A stretch of DNA of 64,000 nt. It comes from Alphaproteobacteria bacterium (GTDB lineage Bacteria > Pseudomonadota > Alphaproteobacteria > Sphingomonadales > Sphingomonadaceae). How positions within the stretch are numbered: position 1 is the first letter of the stretch; each line of letters starts with the position of its first letter. The translations under genes and the position numbers were made by a program. Where the stretch lies: NCBI GenBank assembly GCA_018823325.1, contig JAHJIJ010000027.1, positions 1-64,000 of the forward strand, written 5' to 3'. Positions 1 through 7,797 of this stretch are shown piece by piece. Below the pieces are notes generated by a model. The model worked only from the letters and a program-made list of their open reading frames with translations. It was not told the origin of the DNA and searched no databases.

Positions 1-141
1 GCTTGACCAAAGCCTTCAGCCCTGACTCAATAACACCCGTTGGCCAGCCTGCCCGAGGGCGCGAAATGGCTGCCCGCGATGCCGTGAAACGCGTGCCCGA
101 GATCGCGCGAAATCACTGCCCAACTTCCGCGAAATGCGCAT

Positions 142-540
142 GTGAAGGCGAAGATCGAGCCGGCAAAATGGTTTCTCGCTGCTACTGACGATGTCCGTTC
201 GTCCGATGCGCTAGAGGACGCTGGCACCGAATTCGACGTCCAGGGGCTGGAGCTGGATTGGACCTGCGTTTGCTGGGACGCCAATTATCGTCGCGACGCC
301 GACGGTTGGCAGGCGCTGCAATTTAAAGGAACGCGTTGGCAGTTGGTCAGCGACACCGCGCGACAGGCTTTTGTCGCGAACTCCTACCGGGTGCTGCTCA
401 CGCGCGGCCGGCAGGGCCTGGTTGTTTTTGTGCCGGAAGGTAGCGCTGAAGACATCACCCGCCCAATTACAGTCTATGACGCGATATTCGACTTCCTAAA
501 CAGCTGTGGGTTTGATCCTCTGCCCGGAAAGGGCGGCTGA
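142..540 (+). pseudogene. C-terminal remnant of a DUF2075-type helicase
   Basis: A 132-codon reading frame opening with GTG matches only the end of DUF2075-family (schlafen-like superfamily 1) DNA/RNA helicases. The recognisable parts are an FDVQGLELDW block (about residues 31-40), a WDANYR segment, and the NSYRVLLTRGRQG helicase block (about 80-92) followed by VVFVPEG. The intact family is several hundred residues long and carries the Walker A and B motifs, all of which are missing here. An in-frame TGA at 85-87 closes the frame upstream, so no N-terminal part is encoded in this phase. I infer a decayed gene in the accessory region rather than a functional small protein. The missing part would have lain at or left of the window edge, or was deleted. 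Confidence 0.6.
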
Positions 541-1176
541 CAAAATTCGGGCCGGCTTCCCGAGCAGCTGGCCAACTGCTGAGATGTACGATTGGAGGTG
601 CCGAGCGAGACTCAGGGCATGGCGTCCGAAATTTGGTATCGTTTTTCGGACATCTGACGCCGCCACTATAGTCTATTTCGACTACGGCCGCGGATGGATC
701 GGCTCGCTTTCCCCCGCCAGCACGTCGAACACCGCCTGATTCACTCGCGTCAGCGGTGCTTACCGGCGCTGAGGCGGTGAAAGCGGTCCTTCATTCAGGC
801 TCAGTTTTCAACGGAAGCGTATAGAAGATCGCTGGCTGACGCGGTAAGGCCTGACCCACTCCGATCGTTGGGTGTCCTGCTCGAGCACGGCCGGAGAGGC
901 AGCTCGCCGAAGAGCAGCTCCAGCACCTCACTGATCGTCTCTACCCAGCGGACCATGGATGCCGACTCCTTCGGGTGGCTGTACCCTTGACATCGACGTT
1001 GGCCCGCCCTGGTGGTTCGGAGCGGCGCCGGGCGAGCCACTTCCGGATCTTTCGTCATTCGCAGCCCGAAGCGCGTCGGGCGACGCGAGACGGGAGAACG
1101 CCCGCTTTGCGTCTCGCCCACATGTCGGGGCAGGCTACCGGCATTGCTCGGCGGGCACTAGACCGGCTAGACGTTC
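541..1176. other. Gene-poor accessory stretch
   Basis: About 640 bases between the helicase remnant and the first intact gene. Several short open frames on both strands overlap each other; none has a recognisable domain or a good ribosome binding site. On the minus strand a tail reading TRVNQAVFDVLAG (around 690-760) looks protein-like and could be a decayed gene end, but I cannot name it. I see no terminal inverted repeats and no tRNA. Confidence 0.4.
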
Positions 1177-2196
1177 ATGATGTTGAGTCCCTACCAGCTC
1201 CCGTTTCTGATCCGCTACTTCGACGGGATTGACCTAGCGGTGTCGCGGCGCCTTTCGCGACGGGTACCGCCGAGCGAGACGACGTTGACTCAAGAGTTCT
1301 GCGGGTTGATGGACGCCGACGCACAGCGTCTAGAGAAATCCTTACCGTTCGATGCGGAAGCGCTAGCCAAAGCGATCGCAGCGCCTGGCGACATGCTCGA
1401 CGTCGTGTTTAAAATTGATGCGCACCAGCACAGCCAACGCCTTGAGGCCTATGTCTCGCAAGCCGACTTCGGCCTCATCCTGGAATATCGCAACACGGTG
1501 ATTCCTGGGCTCGATTGGGAAGCTGCCTATTTGATGCAGGCCAAGCGACTGTTCCCCAACGCTGGCGGCGGCTATTCCGTTAGTTCCTCCTTTTCGAGCA
1601 CCTCGGTCGAGCAGCGGCAGCGGATGCGCCATGTTGCCGACATTCTGGGCGAGGCTGCCATTCGTTACTGGCTCTATATGCCGACGACCTCCGGATATGA
1701 GAGCACGTCCGCTAGTGCGATCCGCACGCTCCACACTCACAATTTGTCGCATCACTTATTCGACTTCGCGATAGGTTTGGCGCTTCGCGATGCTCTTCAG
1801 AGTGCTGGAGGAATCGACGCTGGAATGTGGATTGCCGACTTGGGCGTCGGCGATAACGCGGTCGACGTTCACCGGGCGGCTTTTCGGACGACGCATCCGT
1901 TCACATGGTTTGTGCTCCAGCATTTCGGTTCCCCGTCGTCGCATGGCGTGGATGTGCTAGCGCTCAATGTTCATTGCCGGGGACGTGGAGAGCCCCGCGG
2001 CCGGGCGGCGCAGATTGCTGCAGGAGATCGCGCCGCTTCAGAGGCTCTAATTGACGAATTGGGCGACCGCGCGCGCGACCGGGATTTCGACCCCAGAACC
2101 ATGACGGTGCTTCCCGCTCACACCGTCACGATCAGCGTCCGATCCGGCCCTGCTGACGGGATCGATCTGCCGCCTCCGCCCGAGCGCCGGAGCTAA
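1177..2196 (+). CDS. Unknown protein with PD-(D/E)xK-like (Q-x-K) nuclease signature
   Basis: A 339-residue soluble protein, no signal peptide or membrane segment. No family name recognised. Residues 87-125 carry an acidic residue set followed by a hydrophobic strand and a Q-x-K: E90, ADFGLI with D97, and MQAKRL with Q121 and K123. This spacing resembles the D...(E/Q)-x-K core of the PD-(D/E)xK fold, where Mrr-like members replace Glu by Gln; E40 in TLTQE could serve as the helix-A acid. A second block (IRYWLYMPT, about 162-170) follows, and the C-terminus is proline- and arginine-rich. The start has two successive ATGs and no strong ribosome binding site. It lies 32 bases upstream of the TIR-like gene on the same strand, so the two may be co-transcribed. 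A nuclease effector in a defence system is an inference; catalytic activity is not shown. Confidence 0.6.
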   Translation: MMLSPYQLPFLIRYFDGIDLAVSRRLSRRVPPSETTLTQEFCGLMDADAQRLEKSLPFDAEALAKAIAAPGDMLDVVFKIDAHQHSQRLEAYVSQADFGLILEYRNTVIPGLDWEAAYLMQAKRLFPNAGGGYSVSSSFSSTSVEQRQRMRHVADILGEAAIRYWLYMPTTSGYESTSASAIRTLHTHNLSHHLFDFAIGLALRDALQSAGGIDAGMWIADLGVGDNAVDVHRAAFRTTHPFTWFVLQHFGSPSSHGVDVLALNVHCRGRGEPRGRAAQIAAGDRAASEALIDELGDRARDRDFDPRTMTVLPAHTVTISVRSGPADGIDLPPPPERRS

Positions 2197-2228
2197 CAAC
2201 TCGTCCATTCGGACAGCAGAGGTAAACA

Positions 2229-3068
2229 ATGTTCAACCTGGTGATGCGCTGGTTCGAATGGGCCGATGGTGTCGGCACGATGCCGGTTGGTCGCATGTTC
2301 GAATACACGGAGGACCATGTTGCCGATCAGTTTCGCCAGGAGCGCCTACCGCTGCTCGAGCGGCTGACCCGCCTGCCTTGCTTGTTCATGGGCGAGGGGG
2401 TAGGCGATGAGGTTTGTCATGTTGGCACAATGACGCGCGCGCGGATCGCCAACAATGAGGTGCATTTCGAGTTCGCCCTCGACCGCGAGGTCCCGCCGCT
2501 GACCAACGCGGTCATTTTTGCGGGTCGCCGCCAGCTCGATATGCCGCACGAGTTCGAGTTCTCGCGCAATCATTGGGCGGTCAAGGACGTCGATCTTTAC
2601 CGCTTTCTGATGCGAAACGTGCGGTCAGGTCGACAACGCCCGAGCGTCTTCCAGCTTTCAGATCACGAGAATATCGAACCACTATTGGCGTCGGCGATGA
2701 TGCCATTCGACGCTGCTTTTACGCCGGTTTACGACAGCATCCGCCAGGCTGCGGAAGCAGCGGGCCTGCGCTGCCGCCGGGCCGACGACATTTGGGAGAA
2801 CCCGGCGATCATCCAGGACGTTGTCTCGTTGATCGACCGGTCGCGGGTGGTGATCTGTGACTGCACCGGCCGAAATCCCAATGTCTTCTACGAGGCCGGG
2901 ATCGCCCATACCCTCGGGCGCGAGGTCATTCTCATCACGCAGAACGGCCAGGATATTCCGTTCGACCTGCGCCACTTGCGCTACATAACTTATCTCAACA
3001 ATGGAGAGGGTCGGGCGCAACTCGCTGCCGCCATTCAGGGACGCCTGCAAACTATCATCGGCCACTGA
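2229..3068 (+). CDS. TIR-like / nucleoside 2-deoxyribosyltransferase-fold protein
   Basis: A 279-residue protein in two parts. Residues about 1-135 form a conserved N-terminal region ending in HWAVKDVDLYRFL, a block I recognise as travelling with this type of C-terminal domain but with no known function. Residues about 155-256 form a Rossmann-like domain: AMMPFD (156-161), RADDIWE (184-190), VVICDCTGRNPNVFYEAG (207-224, candidate catalytic E222) and IPFDLR (243-248). This set is typical of the nucleoside 2-deoxyribosyltransferase superfamily and of related TIR-like domains that cleave nucleotides such as NAD+ in immune systems. AGAGG six bases before the ATG is a good ribosome binding site. 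Placement 32 bases after the nuclease-like gene suggests one unit. The substrate is unknown; NAD+ depletion or nucleotide cleavage is inference. Confidence 0.65.
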   Translation: MFNLVMRWFEWADGVGTMPVGRMFEYTEDHVADQFRQERLPLLERLTRLPCLFMGEGVGDEVCHVGTMTRARIANNEVHFEFALDREVPPLTNAVIFAGRRQLDMPHEFEFSRNHWAVKDVDLYRFLMRNVRSGRQRPSVFQLSDHENIEPLLASAMMPFDAAFTPVYDSIRQAAEAAGLRCRRADDIWENPAIIQDVVSLIDRSRVVICDCTGRNPNVFYEAGIAHTLGREVILITQNGQDIPFDLRHLRYITYLNNGEGRAQLAAAIQGRLQTIIGH

Positions 3069-3085
3069 CGAGCGGACAACGCCGG

Positions 3086-3214
3086 CTAGCGGCGGAGCTG
3101 CGCGAACCGAAACTGGAGCGAACCCTCCAGCGCCAGCCGCCCTTCGCCGTAGTTGAGGTACGCCTGATAACGATGGTCAGGTAGGCGGACGTTGACACTC
3201 AGGGTCGCCCCCGT
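3086..3214 (-). pseudogene. Short open frame without start codon, possible gene remnant
   Basis: On the minus strand 42 sense codons lie between two stops and read like genuine protein (TLSVNVRLPDHRYQAYLNYG, then a Leu/Glu- and Arg-rich end). No ATG, GTG or TTG occurs in the frame, so it cannot be translated by itself as it stands. It fills the gap between two plus-strand genes. I do not recognise the family. It may be the 3' end of a gene lost by rearrangement. Confidence 0.3.
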
Positions 3215-3226
3215 TCAAGTCAGGAG

Positions 3227-4165
3227 ATGACTTCCCCGAGCGACACCGCCTCCACAAGCGCCTACGATGACCCTTTCGACGGCCCAGGTCGAGCTTGGGT
3301 GCCCCCGCCTTTATTCAAGTACCTGTCGCTCAACCGAGCTCTGTCTATCCTCCAGACGGGTGAGATCAGGTTCACCCAGCCCCGCTTCTTGAACGATCCG
3401 CACGAGCTCAGCGTGGAGATCAACCCGCAAAGCCTGATGCGCGATTTCTACGATCATTTGATAAGCCGCGGCCTAGGACCAGAGCATGCCGCCGACATCG
3501 CGAAGCGGAACATGCGCGAGATGGTCATCGACCAAGTTGATCGGGTGGTCGCCGAACGCGAGCAGGTCGGCATCCTGTCACTCAGCGATAGCCCGCAGAA
3601 CATGCTGCTTTGGGCCCATTACGGAAATGAGCATCGCGGCGCCGTGCTCGAGGTTGACGTCCGCGACCTTATTACCTCGCGACAGCAACCAGATGAAATC
3701 CAAGTTCTTTCGGAAGTCCAGTATAGTGACGAACGCGTGGACTATATCGCCAAGCGTATGCCGCTCTGGATGACGCTCGCCTACAAAAGCGCCGCTTGGG
3801 CCTACGAGCGCGAATGGCGGTTTTTCAAATCGCTGTCGGCGCTTCGCCCTAAAACTGACATGGTGTTTGTTGCGGACCTGCCGCCGAGCGCGATCAAGCG
3901 CGTGATCTTCGGTGCCCGCGCAGTCGGCCCCGACGAGGAGGCCGCAATAGCGCTGATCCAGCAAAGCGCCGATCATAAGCACATCAAGATCGAGAAGGCG
4001 ATGTTCAGTTCAGGCCTTGTTGGCTTAGAGCTGCGGAGCGGACAGAGCTTCGCCGGCGCGATCCTGCACGGCCGCCATCATTTTGGCGATAATTGGCGCG
4101 AACTGCGACAGTGGGTCAACTTCGAGAAGATGGAGCAGGCCGAGCTAGGCGTCGGGCTGCCGTGA
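3227..4165 (+). CDS. DUF2971 family protein
   Basis: A 312-residue soluble protein with the landmarks of DUF2971: LFKYLSLNRALSIL (29-42) followed by EIRFTQPRFLNDPHEL (46-61), a central LSLSDSPQNMLLWAHYG block (about 118-134), YKSAAWAYEREWRFF (about 186-200) and IKRVIFGARA (about 225-234). The family is widespread in accessory regions and has been suggested to share the ADP-ribosyltransferase-like fold; its biochemical role is not established. An AGGAG touches the ATG directly, which is unusually close, so the true start may lie slightly downstream. It is the third plus-strand gene of the putative defence block and may belong to the same transcript, although 158 bases separate it from the TIR-like gene. 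Confidence 0.65.
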   Translation: MTSPSDTASTSAYDDPFDGPGRAWVPPPLFKYLSLNRALSILQTGEIRFTQPRFLNDPHELSVEINPQSLMRDFYDHLISRGLGPEHAADIAKRNMREMVIDQVDRVVAEREQVGILSLSDSPQNMLLWAHYGNEHRGAVLEVDVRDLITSRQQPDEIQVLSEVQYSDERVDYIAKRMPLWMTLAYKSAAWAYEREWRFFKSLSALRPKTDMVFVADLPPSAIKRVIFGARAVGPDEEAAIALIQQSADHKHIKIEKAMFSSGLVGLELRSGQSFAGAILHGRHHFGDNWRELRQWVNFEKMEQAELGVGLP

Positions 4166-4516
4166 CGTGCCGGGTCGGGTTAAGGTGTCTCGACGGGTCT
4201 TCTCTTCTCCGATCGGCGCGGCGAATGGGGACAAAAATAGCTCTAAGTGGGCCTGTGAGGCCGAGATGAATGAGCGTCCGCTTCTGGGAAGCGGGCCAAG
4301 TGCCGGGGAATGACCGACTTTGCCCAAAGCTGTGCTCCAGCTTCCTGACCAAACATCTCATTTGTGCTTCTACCCGCCCATCCCGGCCAGTCAGAATCCG
4401 GCCCTCAGCGGCCTGCCTGCTTTTGTCACACCAGCCCGTCTGCAACGCGCCCAAAGGAAGCCATGGGAACTGCCGACCGATGATCCCGAAAGCTAACGTT
4501 CGTTGGGCACCCTCAC
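4166..4516. other. Gap between convergent accessory genes
   Basis: About 350 bases between the converging DUF2971 and nuclease-like genes. Only short overlapping frames are present on both strands and none has recognisable protein features. I see no convincing terminator hairpin or mobile-element end. Confidence 0.35.
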
Positions 4517-5824
4517 CTAGCGGAGCTTGCGCGCTGCCCGCCGCAGTTCATCGTCGGTAAAAAGTGCCCGCCATGGCTCTCGCTGCACGATCGACTCGAT
4601 AGCGAGATCCAGCCGGTTCATCGTCGCGAGTCGGCTGAAGCCCTCGGACGGTGGATAGGCGATGAGGCGCCGCGCAGTCTCGATCGCGCCATGCTCGTGG
4701 ATCATCTGGAGCATTCCAGTCGGCCTGTAGCCTAGACGCTCGCACTCCCGGTACGTCTCCATCAGCTGCTCCGCAAATGCCGCCTCAGTGGGCATGCTGC
4801 GACTAGCGAACGGCTCGGCTCCAGGCTCTCCGACGATGGGGCCCAGTTGCGGTGCGACCTGCCGCAGCCAGGTGACCAGCTCTCGTATCGCCAGCAACCC
4901 TCGCTCAACGGATTCACGCTCGTCATCGAAGGTGCGCATCGGATCAACGGCGGGCGTGGCGAGCCGGATCGCGAGAGACTTCCCTGCCTGCTCCGCCGTG
5001 AAGGACGTGCCCGCGAGCAGGCCACTTTCACGCAACCTGGCCACGCGGTCGCCAATTCCACTGAACAACACGTTCGCATATTTCCATCCAGGCGGCGCCC
5101 CAAACTCATGCCGAAGAGCAAGAGGTGGCAAGCCCTCCACCTCCAGCCCTTCAAATATCCGCGTGATGGCCTTGGGCCCGTCTGTCGAGGGGCGGACACC
5201 TAGCTCAGGCAATATCTCGCCTGCGAGAGCGACGTATGACTCGGCGAAGTCGCGCTTCTCTGCGATCGTCGAGCCGACCCAGCCGGACGCCGTCCGCTTG
5301 CCGCATAGCGCCTCGAGCAGCTGGATCCGCATCTCAAGCCGCCGCCTTATCTCTGGGTCAGTTCCCTCCACATTTCTCGCGTGCATGAAGTCGATGATGT
5401 TTTCGATCGCGATCTCCGCATCGAAGCAACCATCGTGCGTGAGGGCAGGCATCTTTGCGGCCGGAGCAACAAGGATGGCGGCGGCGTAGGTCGCGCCGAG
5501 GCGTATACGGAGCGCCTCCAGCTCCGATGCGTAGGCTTCGGCTTGGCCAGATTGGAAGTCGGCAGTCACCTTGCTCTCGATGAGCACACAGGCGCGCATC
5601 TCGGCATCTTCATCGAACCAGCCGATTCGGACGTCGGTCTGCCGTCGGTCAACCTCGCGAGGCGGCGACTTATGCAGCCGCACGGTAAGCGCCCTCGGCG
5701 CGGCGAAGCGGCCACCAAGTCTGCTCTCGATCCAACTCAGGAAGCCGCGCGAAGCGTAGATCTCCTCCACAAGGAAGTTGTCCAGGTCGCGCTCACGCAC
5801 GCGGTCGCGGTAGATTTCGTCCAT
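4517..5824 (-). CDS. PD-(D/E)xK nuclease family protein
   Basis: A 435-residue protein. Near the N-terminus it has the complete PD-(D/E)xK pattern: helix acids E20/E21 (FLVEEIYAS), D64 in TDVRIGW, E83-S-K85 in VLIESK, and a following helix with Q91, Q94 and Y98 (QSGQAEAY). This closely resembles the PD-(D/E)xK superfamily nucleases annotated in bacterial accessory DNA. The remaining 300 residues have no motif I recognise and include a WLRQVAPQLG segment and an Arg-rich C-terminus. AGAGAAG lies just upstream of the ATG. It is oriented like the integrase and lies between it and the other cargo. A DNA-cleaving role is likely from the motif; the specificity and the system it belongs to are unknown. 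Confidence 0.65.
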   Translation of the reverse strand: MDEIYRDRVRERDLDNFLVEEIYASRGFLSWIESRLGGRFAAPRALTVRLHKSPPREVDRRQTDVRIGWFDEDAEMRACVLIESKVTADFQSGQAEAYASELEALRIRLGATYAAAILVAPAAKMPALTHDGCFDAEIAIENIIDFMHARNVEGTDPEIRRRLEMRIQLLEALCGKRTASGWVGSTIAEKRDFAESYVALAGEILPELGVRPSTDGPKAITRIFEGLEVEGLPPLALRHEFGAPPGWKYANVLFSGIGDRVARLRESGLLAGTSFTAEQAGKSLAIRLATPAVDPMRTFDDERESVERGLLAIRELVTWLRQVAPQLGPIVGEPGAEPFASRSMPTEAAFAEQLMETYRECERLGYRPTGMLQMIHEHGAIETARRLIAYPPSEGFSRLATMNRLDLAIESIVQREPWRALFTDDELRRAARKLR

Positions 5825-6113
5825 TCTTCTCTGGCACTCCCCGAGCCAATCTCACGCCGCAAGAGTTATCCTAGTCTGTCGAAGAGCGCTGTCGACTTGC
5901 GCCTACGACGGATCCAAATACCGTGACCACCATCGCGGACTTTGGTGACAAGCGGCAGATTTCGCAGGGTTTTAATCCGAAACGCACTGACCACTCTCGG
6001 CCCAGTTCCGGCCGTTTATGCGGCCACAGTCGCGATTTCCGACCGGGTATGCAGGGTTCAGAGGTGATCAACCACAGCCTGATGCGCTTTGCGACCCATC
6101 TGCGCTTAACCGT

Positions 6114-7394
6114 TCATCCCACTCGCAGCTTGTTACGGGACGATCGCAAAGCGATGCTCCGAGGGCTATCCCGGCAAGGGGTAGGCGCCGCGGGGACGAG
6201 CTCCCCCGATGGTCCGTCACGCAGTTCATCCAGATAGTCGCTCCACCACTGATGCATCGCGACACGCTCGTCCCAATAGGCACCGCGATTGTAGGTCCCC
6301 CGCACCGCATCCTTGTCGGCGTGCGCCAGCGAGCGCTCGATCGCGTCCGGGTTCCACTTGCCGCTTTCGTTGAGGAGGGTGGATGCGGTGGTGCGCAGGC
6401 CATGCGCGGTTACCTCGCCAGCTGCATAGCCCATGCGCCGGAATGCTTGATTGACCGTGTTCTCACTGAGGGGCCGTCGAGAGGTATGGAACGCCGGGAA
6501 GATATATCCGTCAGGGCCGGTCAGCTCGTACAGCTCCGCGAGATACGCCTTAACTTGGCGCGATAGGGGGATTGAATGCGGCCGCCGCATCTTCATCTTT
6601 GTGGCGGGAATCCGCCAGACGGAATTGACGAAGTCGATCTCGGGCCATTCGGCCTGCCGGATTTCGCCCGGGCGAGCCATGACATGCGGTGAGATTTGCG
6701 CCGCCAGTCGTGTGATCCGGTGGCCGGGATAAGCCTCGATCGCGCGCAGCAACTCTCCGAACGCTGCCGGGTCGAGGATCGCGGCATGGTGCGTTGTCTT
6801 GGGGGTGATCAGTGCGCCGCGTAGCAGCGAGGTTGGATCGCCTTCCGCCCGGCCGGTCGCGACGCCGAAGCGAAATACGCGTCCGGCAAATGAGCGACAG
6901 CGCCGGGCCGTCTCCAGTTTTCCTTTCGCCTCAATCCGTTTCAGCGCGGCGAGGACGTCGATCGGCTTCAGGTCTGCGATCGGTTGGCTGCAAAGTGGCC
7001 GAAGCTGCTCGAGCAGCCACTCGGTCTTGGCCGTCGTGTTCTCCGCCCGACCCTCTGCAACCATTTTCTGGATATATTCCCGGGCCACGTCGCCGAAGGT
7101 ATTGGCCGCTTTATAGTGGGCCATGAGCTTTTCGCGCTTGCGCTCTGCGAGCGGATCAATGCCATCACGCAGCTTCTGCCGGGCCTCGTCTCGCTTCTGC
7201 CTAGCTTCCGCCAGAGTGACCTCCGGGTAGCGGCCGAACGCCAGACGCTTGTCCTTGCCAAGGTAGCCGTACTTGAAACGCCAGAGCTTTGACCCACTCG
7301 GATGCACTTCGATATACAGGCCGCGCTCGTCAGCTTTCTTGTAAATGCGCTCCTTCGGCTGAAGAGCGCGGATTTCCATATCTTTCAAAGCCAT
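6114..7394 (-). CDS. P4-type tyrosine recombinase / integrase (DUF4102 arm domain)
   Basis: A 426-residue site-specific recombinase. Residues 1-85 form the DUF4102 arm-DNA-binding domain of prophage and island integrases (GLYIEVHPSGSKLWRF, then LAFGRYPEVTLAEAR). Residues about 100-185 are the core-binding domain. The catalytic domain shows R241 (MARPGEIR), K266, H331 and R334 (HGLR), H358 (SLAHAD) and the nucleophile Y368 (GTYNR), so it appears complete. I take the ATG at 7394, which begins MALKDMEIRAL; upstream in-frame codons run into a GGCC-repeat region. It starts about 230 bases beyond the 3' end of tRNA-Leu(CAG), transcribed in the same direction as the tRNA, the standard arrangement for islands inserted in tRNA genes. 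Confidence 0.93.
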   Translation of the reverse strand: MALKDMEIRALQPKERIYKKADERGLYIEVHPSGSKLWRFKYGYLGKDKRLAFGRYPEVTLAEARQKRDEARQKLRDGIDPLAERKREKLMAHYKAANTFGDVAREYIQKMVAEGRAENTTAKTEWLLEQLRPLCSQPIADLKPIDVLAALKRIEAKGKLETARRCRSFAGRVFRFGVATGRAEGDPTSLLRGALITPKTTHHAAILDPAAFGELLRAIEAYPGHRITRLAAQISPHVMARPGEIRQAEWPEIDFVNSVWRIPATKMKMRRPHSIPLSRQVKAYLAELYELTGPDGYIFPAFHTSRRPLSENTVNQAFRRMGYAAGEVTAHGLRTTASTLLNESGKWNPDAIERSLAHADKDAVRGTYNRGAYWDERVAMHQWWSDYLDELRDGPSGELVPAAPTPCRDSPRSIALRSSRNKLRVG

Positions 7395-7452
7395 AACCCA
7401 AACTCCCGATCTGATCGGTTCTGTTCGGATGGCGACCATTTTTTCGGTCGAA

Positions 7453-7520
7453 ATGGCCCACTGGGCCATCATTTTTCCCGGGCCATTTTAGGCCCCGTTT
7501 GTGGCCCTTATGGCCCTGGG
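7453..7520. repeat. Cluster of GGCC-core repeats between integrase and tRNA
   Basis: A perfect 17-base palindrome, ATGGCCCACTGGGCCAT, at 7453-7469 is followed by further GGCC-centred copies near 7480, 7490, 7503 and 7512. The cluster lies between the tRNA-Leu 3' end and the integrase start, where arm-type integrase sites, excisionase sites or an operator would be expected. Function is inferred from position only. Confidence 0.5.
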
Positions 7521-7621
7521 ATCGACTGGAACCCGGTCGGACATTTTCGCACAGAACCGAGCAAAAGTGGCAGAAATCTGCCAAATTTGTCGATGTGCTG
7601 GGATGCCCTGAGACAGGGAAA

Positions 7622-7708
7622 TGGTGCCCAGAAGAGGACTCGAACCTCCACGACCTTGCGATCGCCAGCACCTGAAGCTGGTGCGTCTACCAATTCCGCC
7701 ATCTGGGC
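7622..7708 (-). tRNA. tRNA-Leu(CAG)
   Basis: An 87-base gene including the encoded CCA. The acceptor stem GCCCAGA pairs with TCTGGGC. The anticodon loop TTCAGGT (anticodon CAG) is closed by a CCAGC/GCTGG stem. A long variable arm (class II tRNA) and GGTTCGAGTCC in the T arm are present. The 3' end faces the integrase and is the probable attachment site of the island to the left. I found no second copy of the tRNA 3' end in the window. Confidence 0.95.
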
Positions 7709-7797
7709 ACGGGGTAGGACCGGCGCCTTAGGTGAGGCTGTCGTAGCTTGTCAACAGGATGTCGAACGGAAGATGCTTTTAACGAAAAATATCGTCC

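Noticed and set aside
801..1121. 106-codon minus-strand frame in the gene-poor stretch
   Set aside because: Arg/Ser/Pro-rich with no recognisable domain, no ribosome binding site, and overlapped by several similar frames on the other strand.
4284..4292. CTTCTGGG match to the tRNA-Leu 3' end as a possible left attachment site
   Set aside because: Only eight bases agree and the flanks differ from the tRNA; too short to be a duplicated attachment core.
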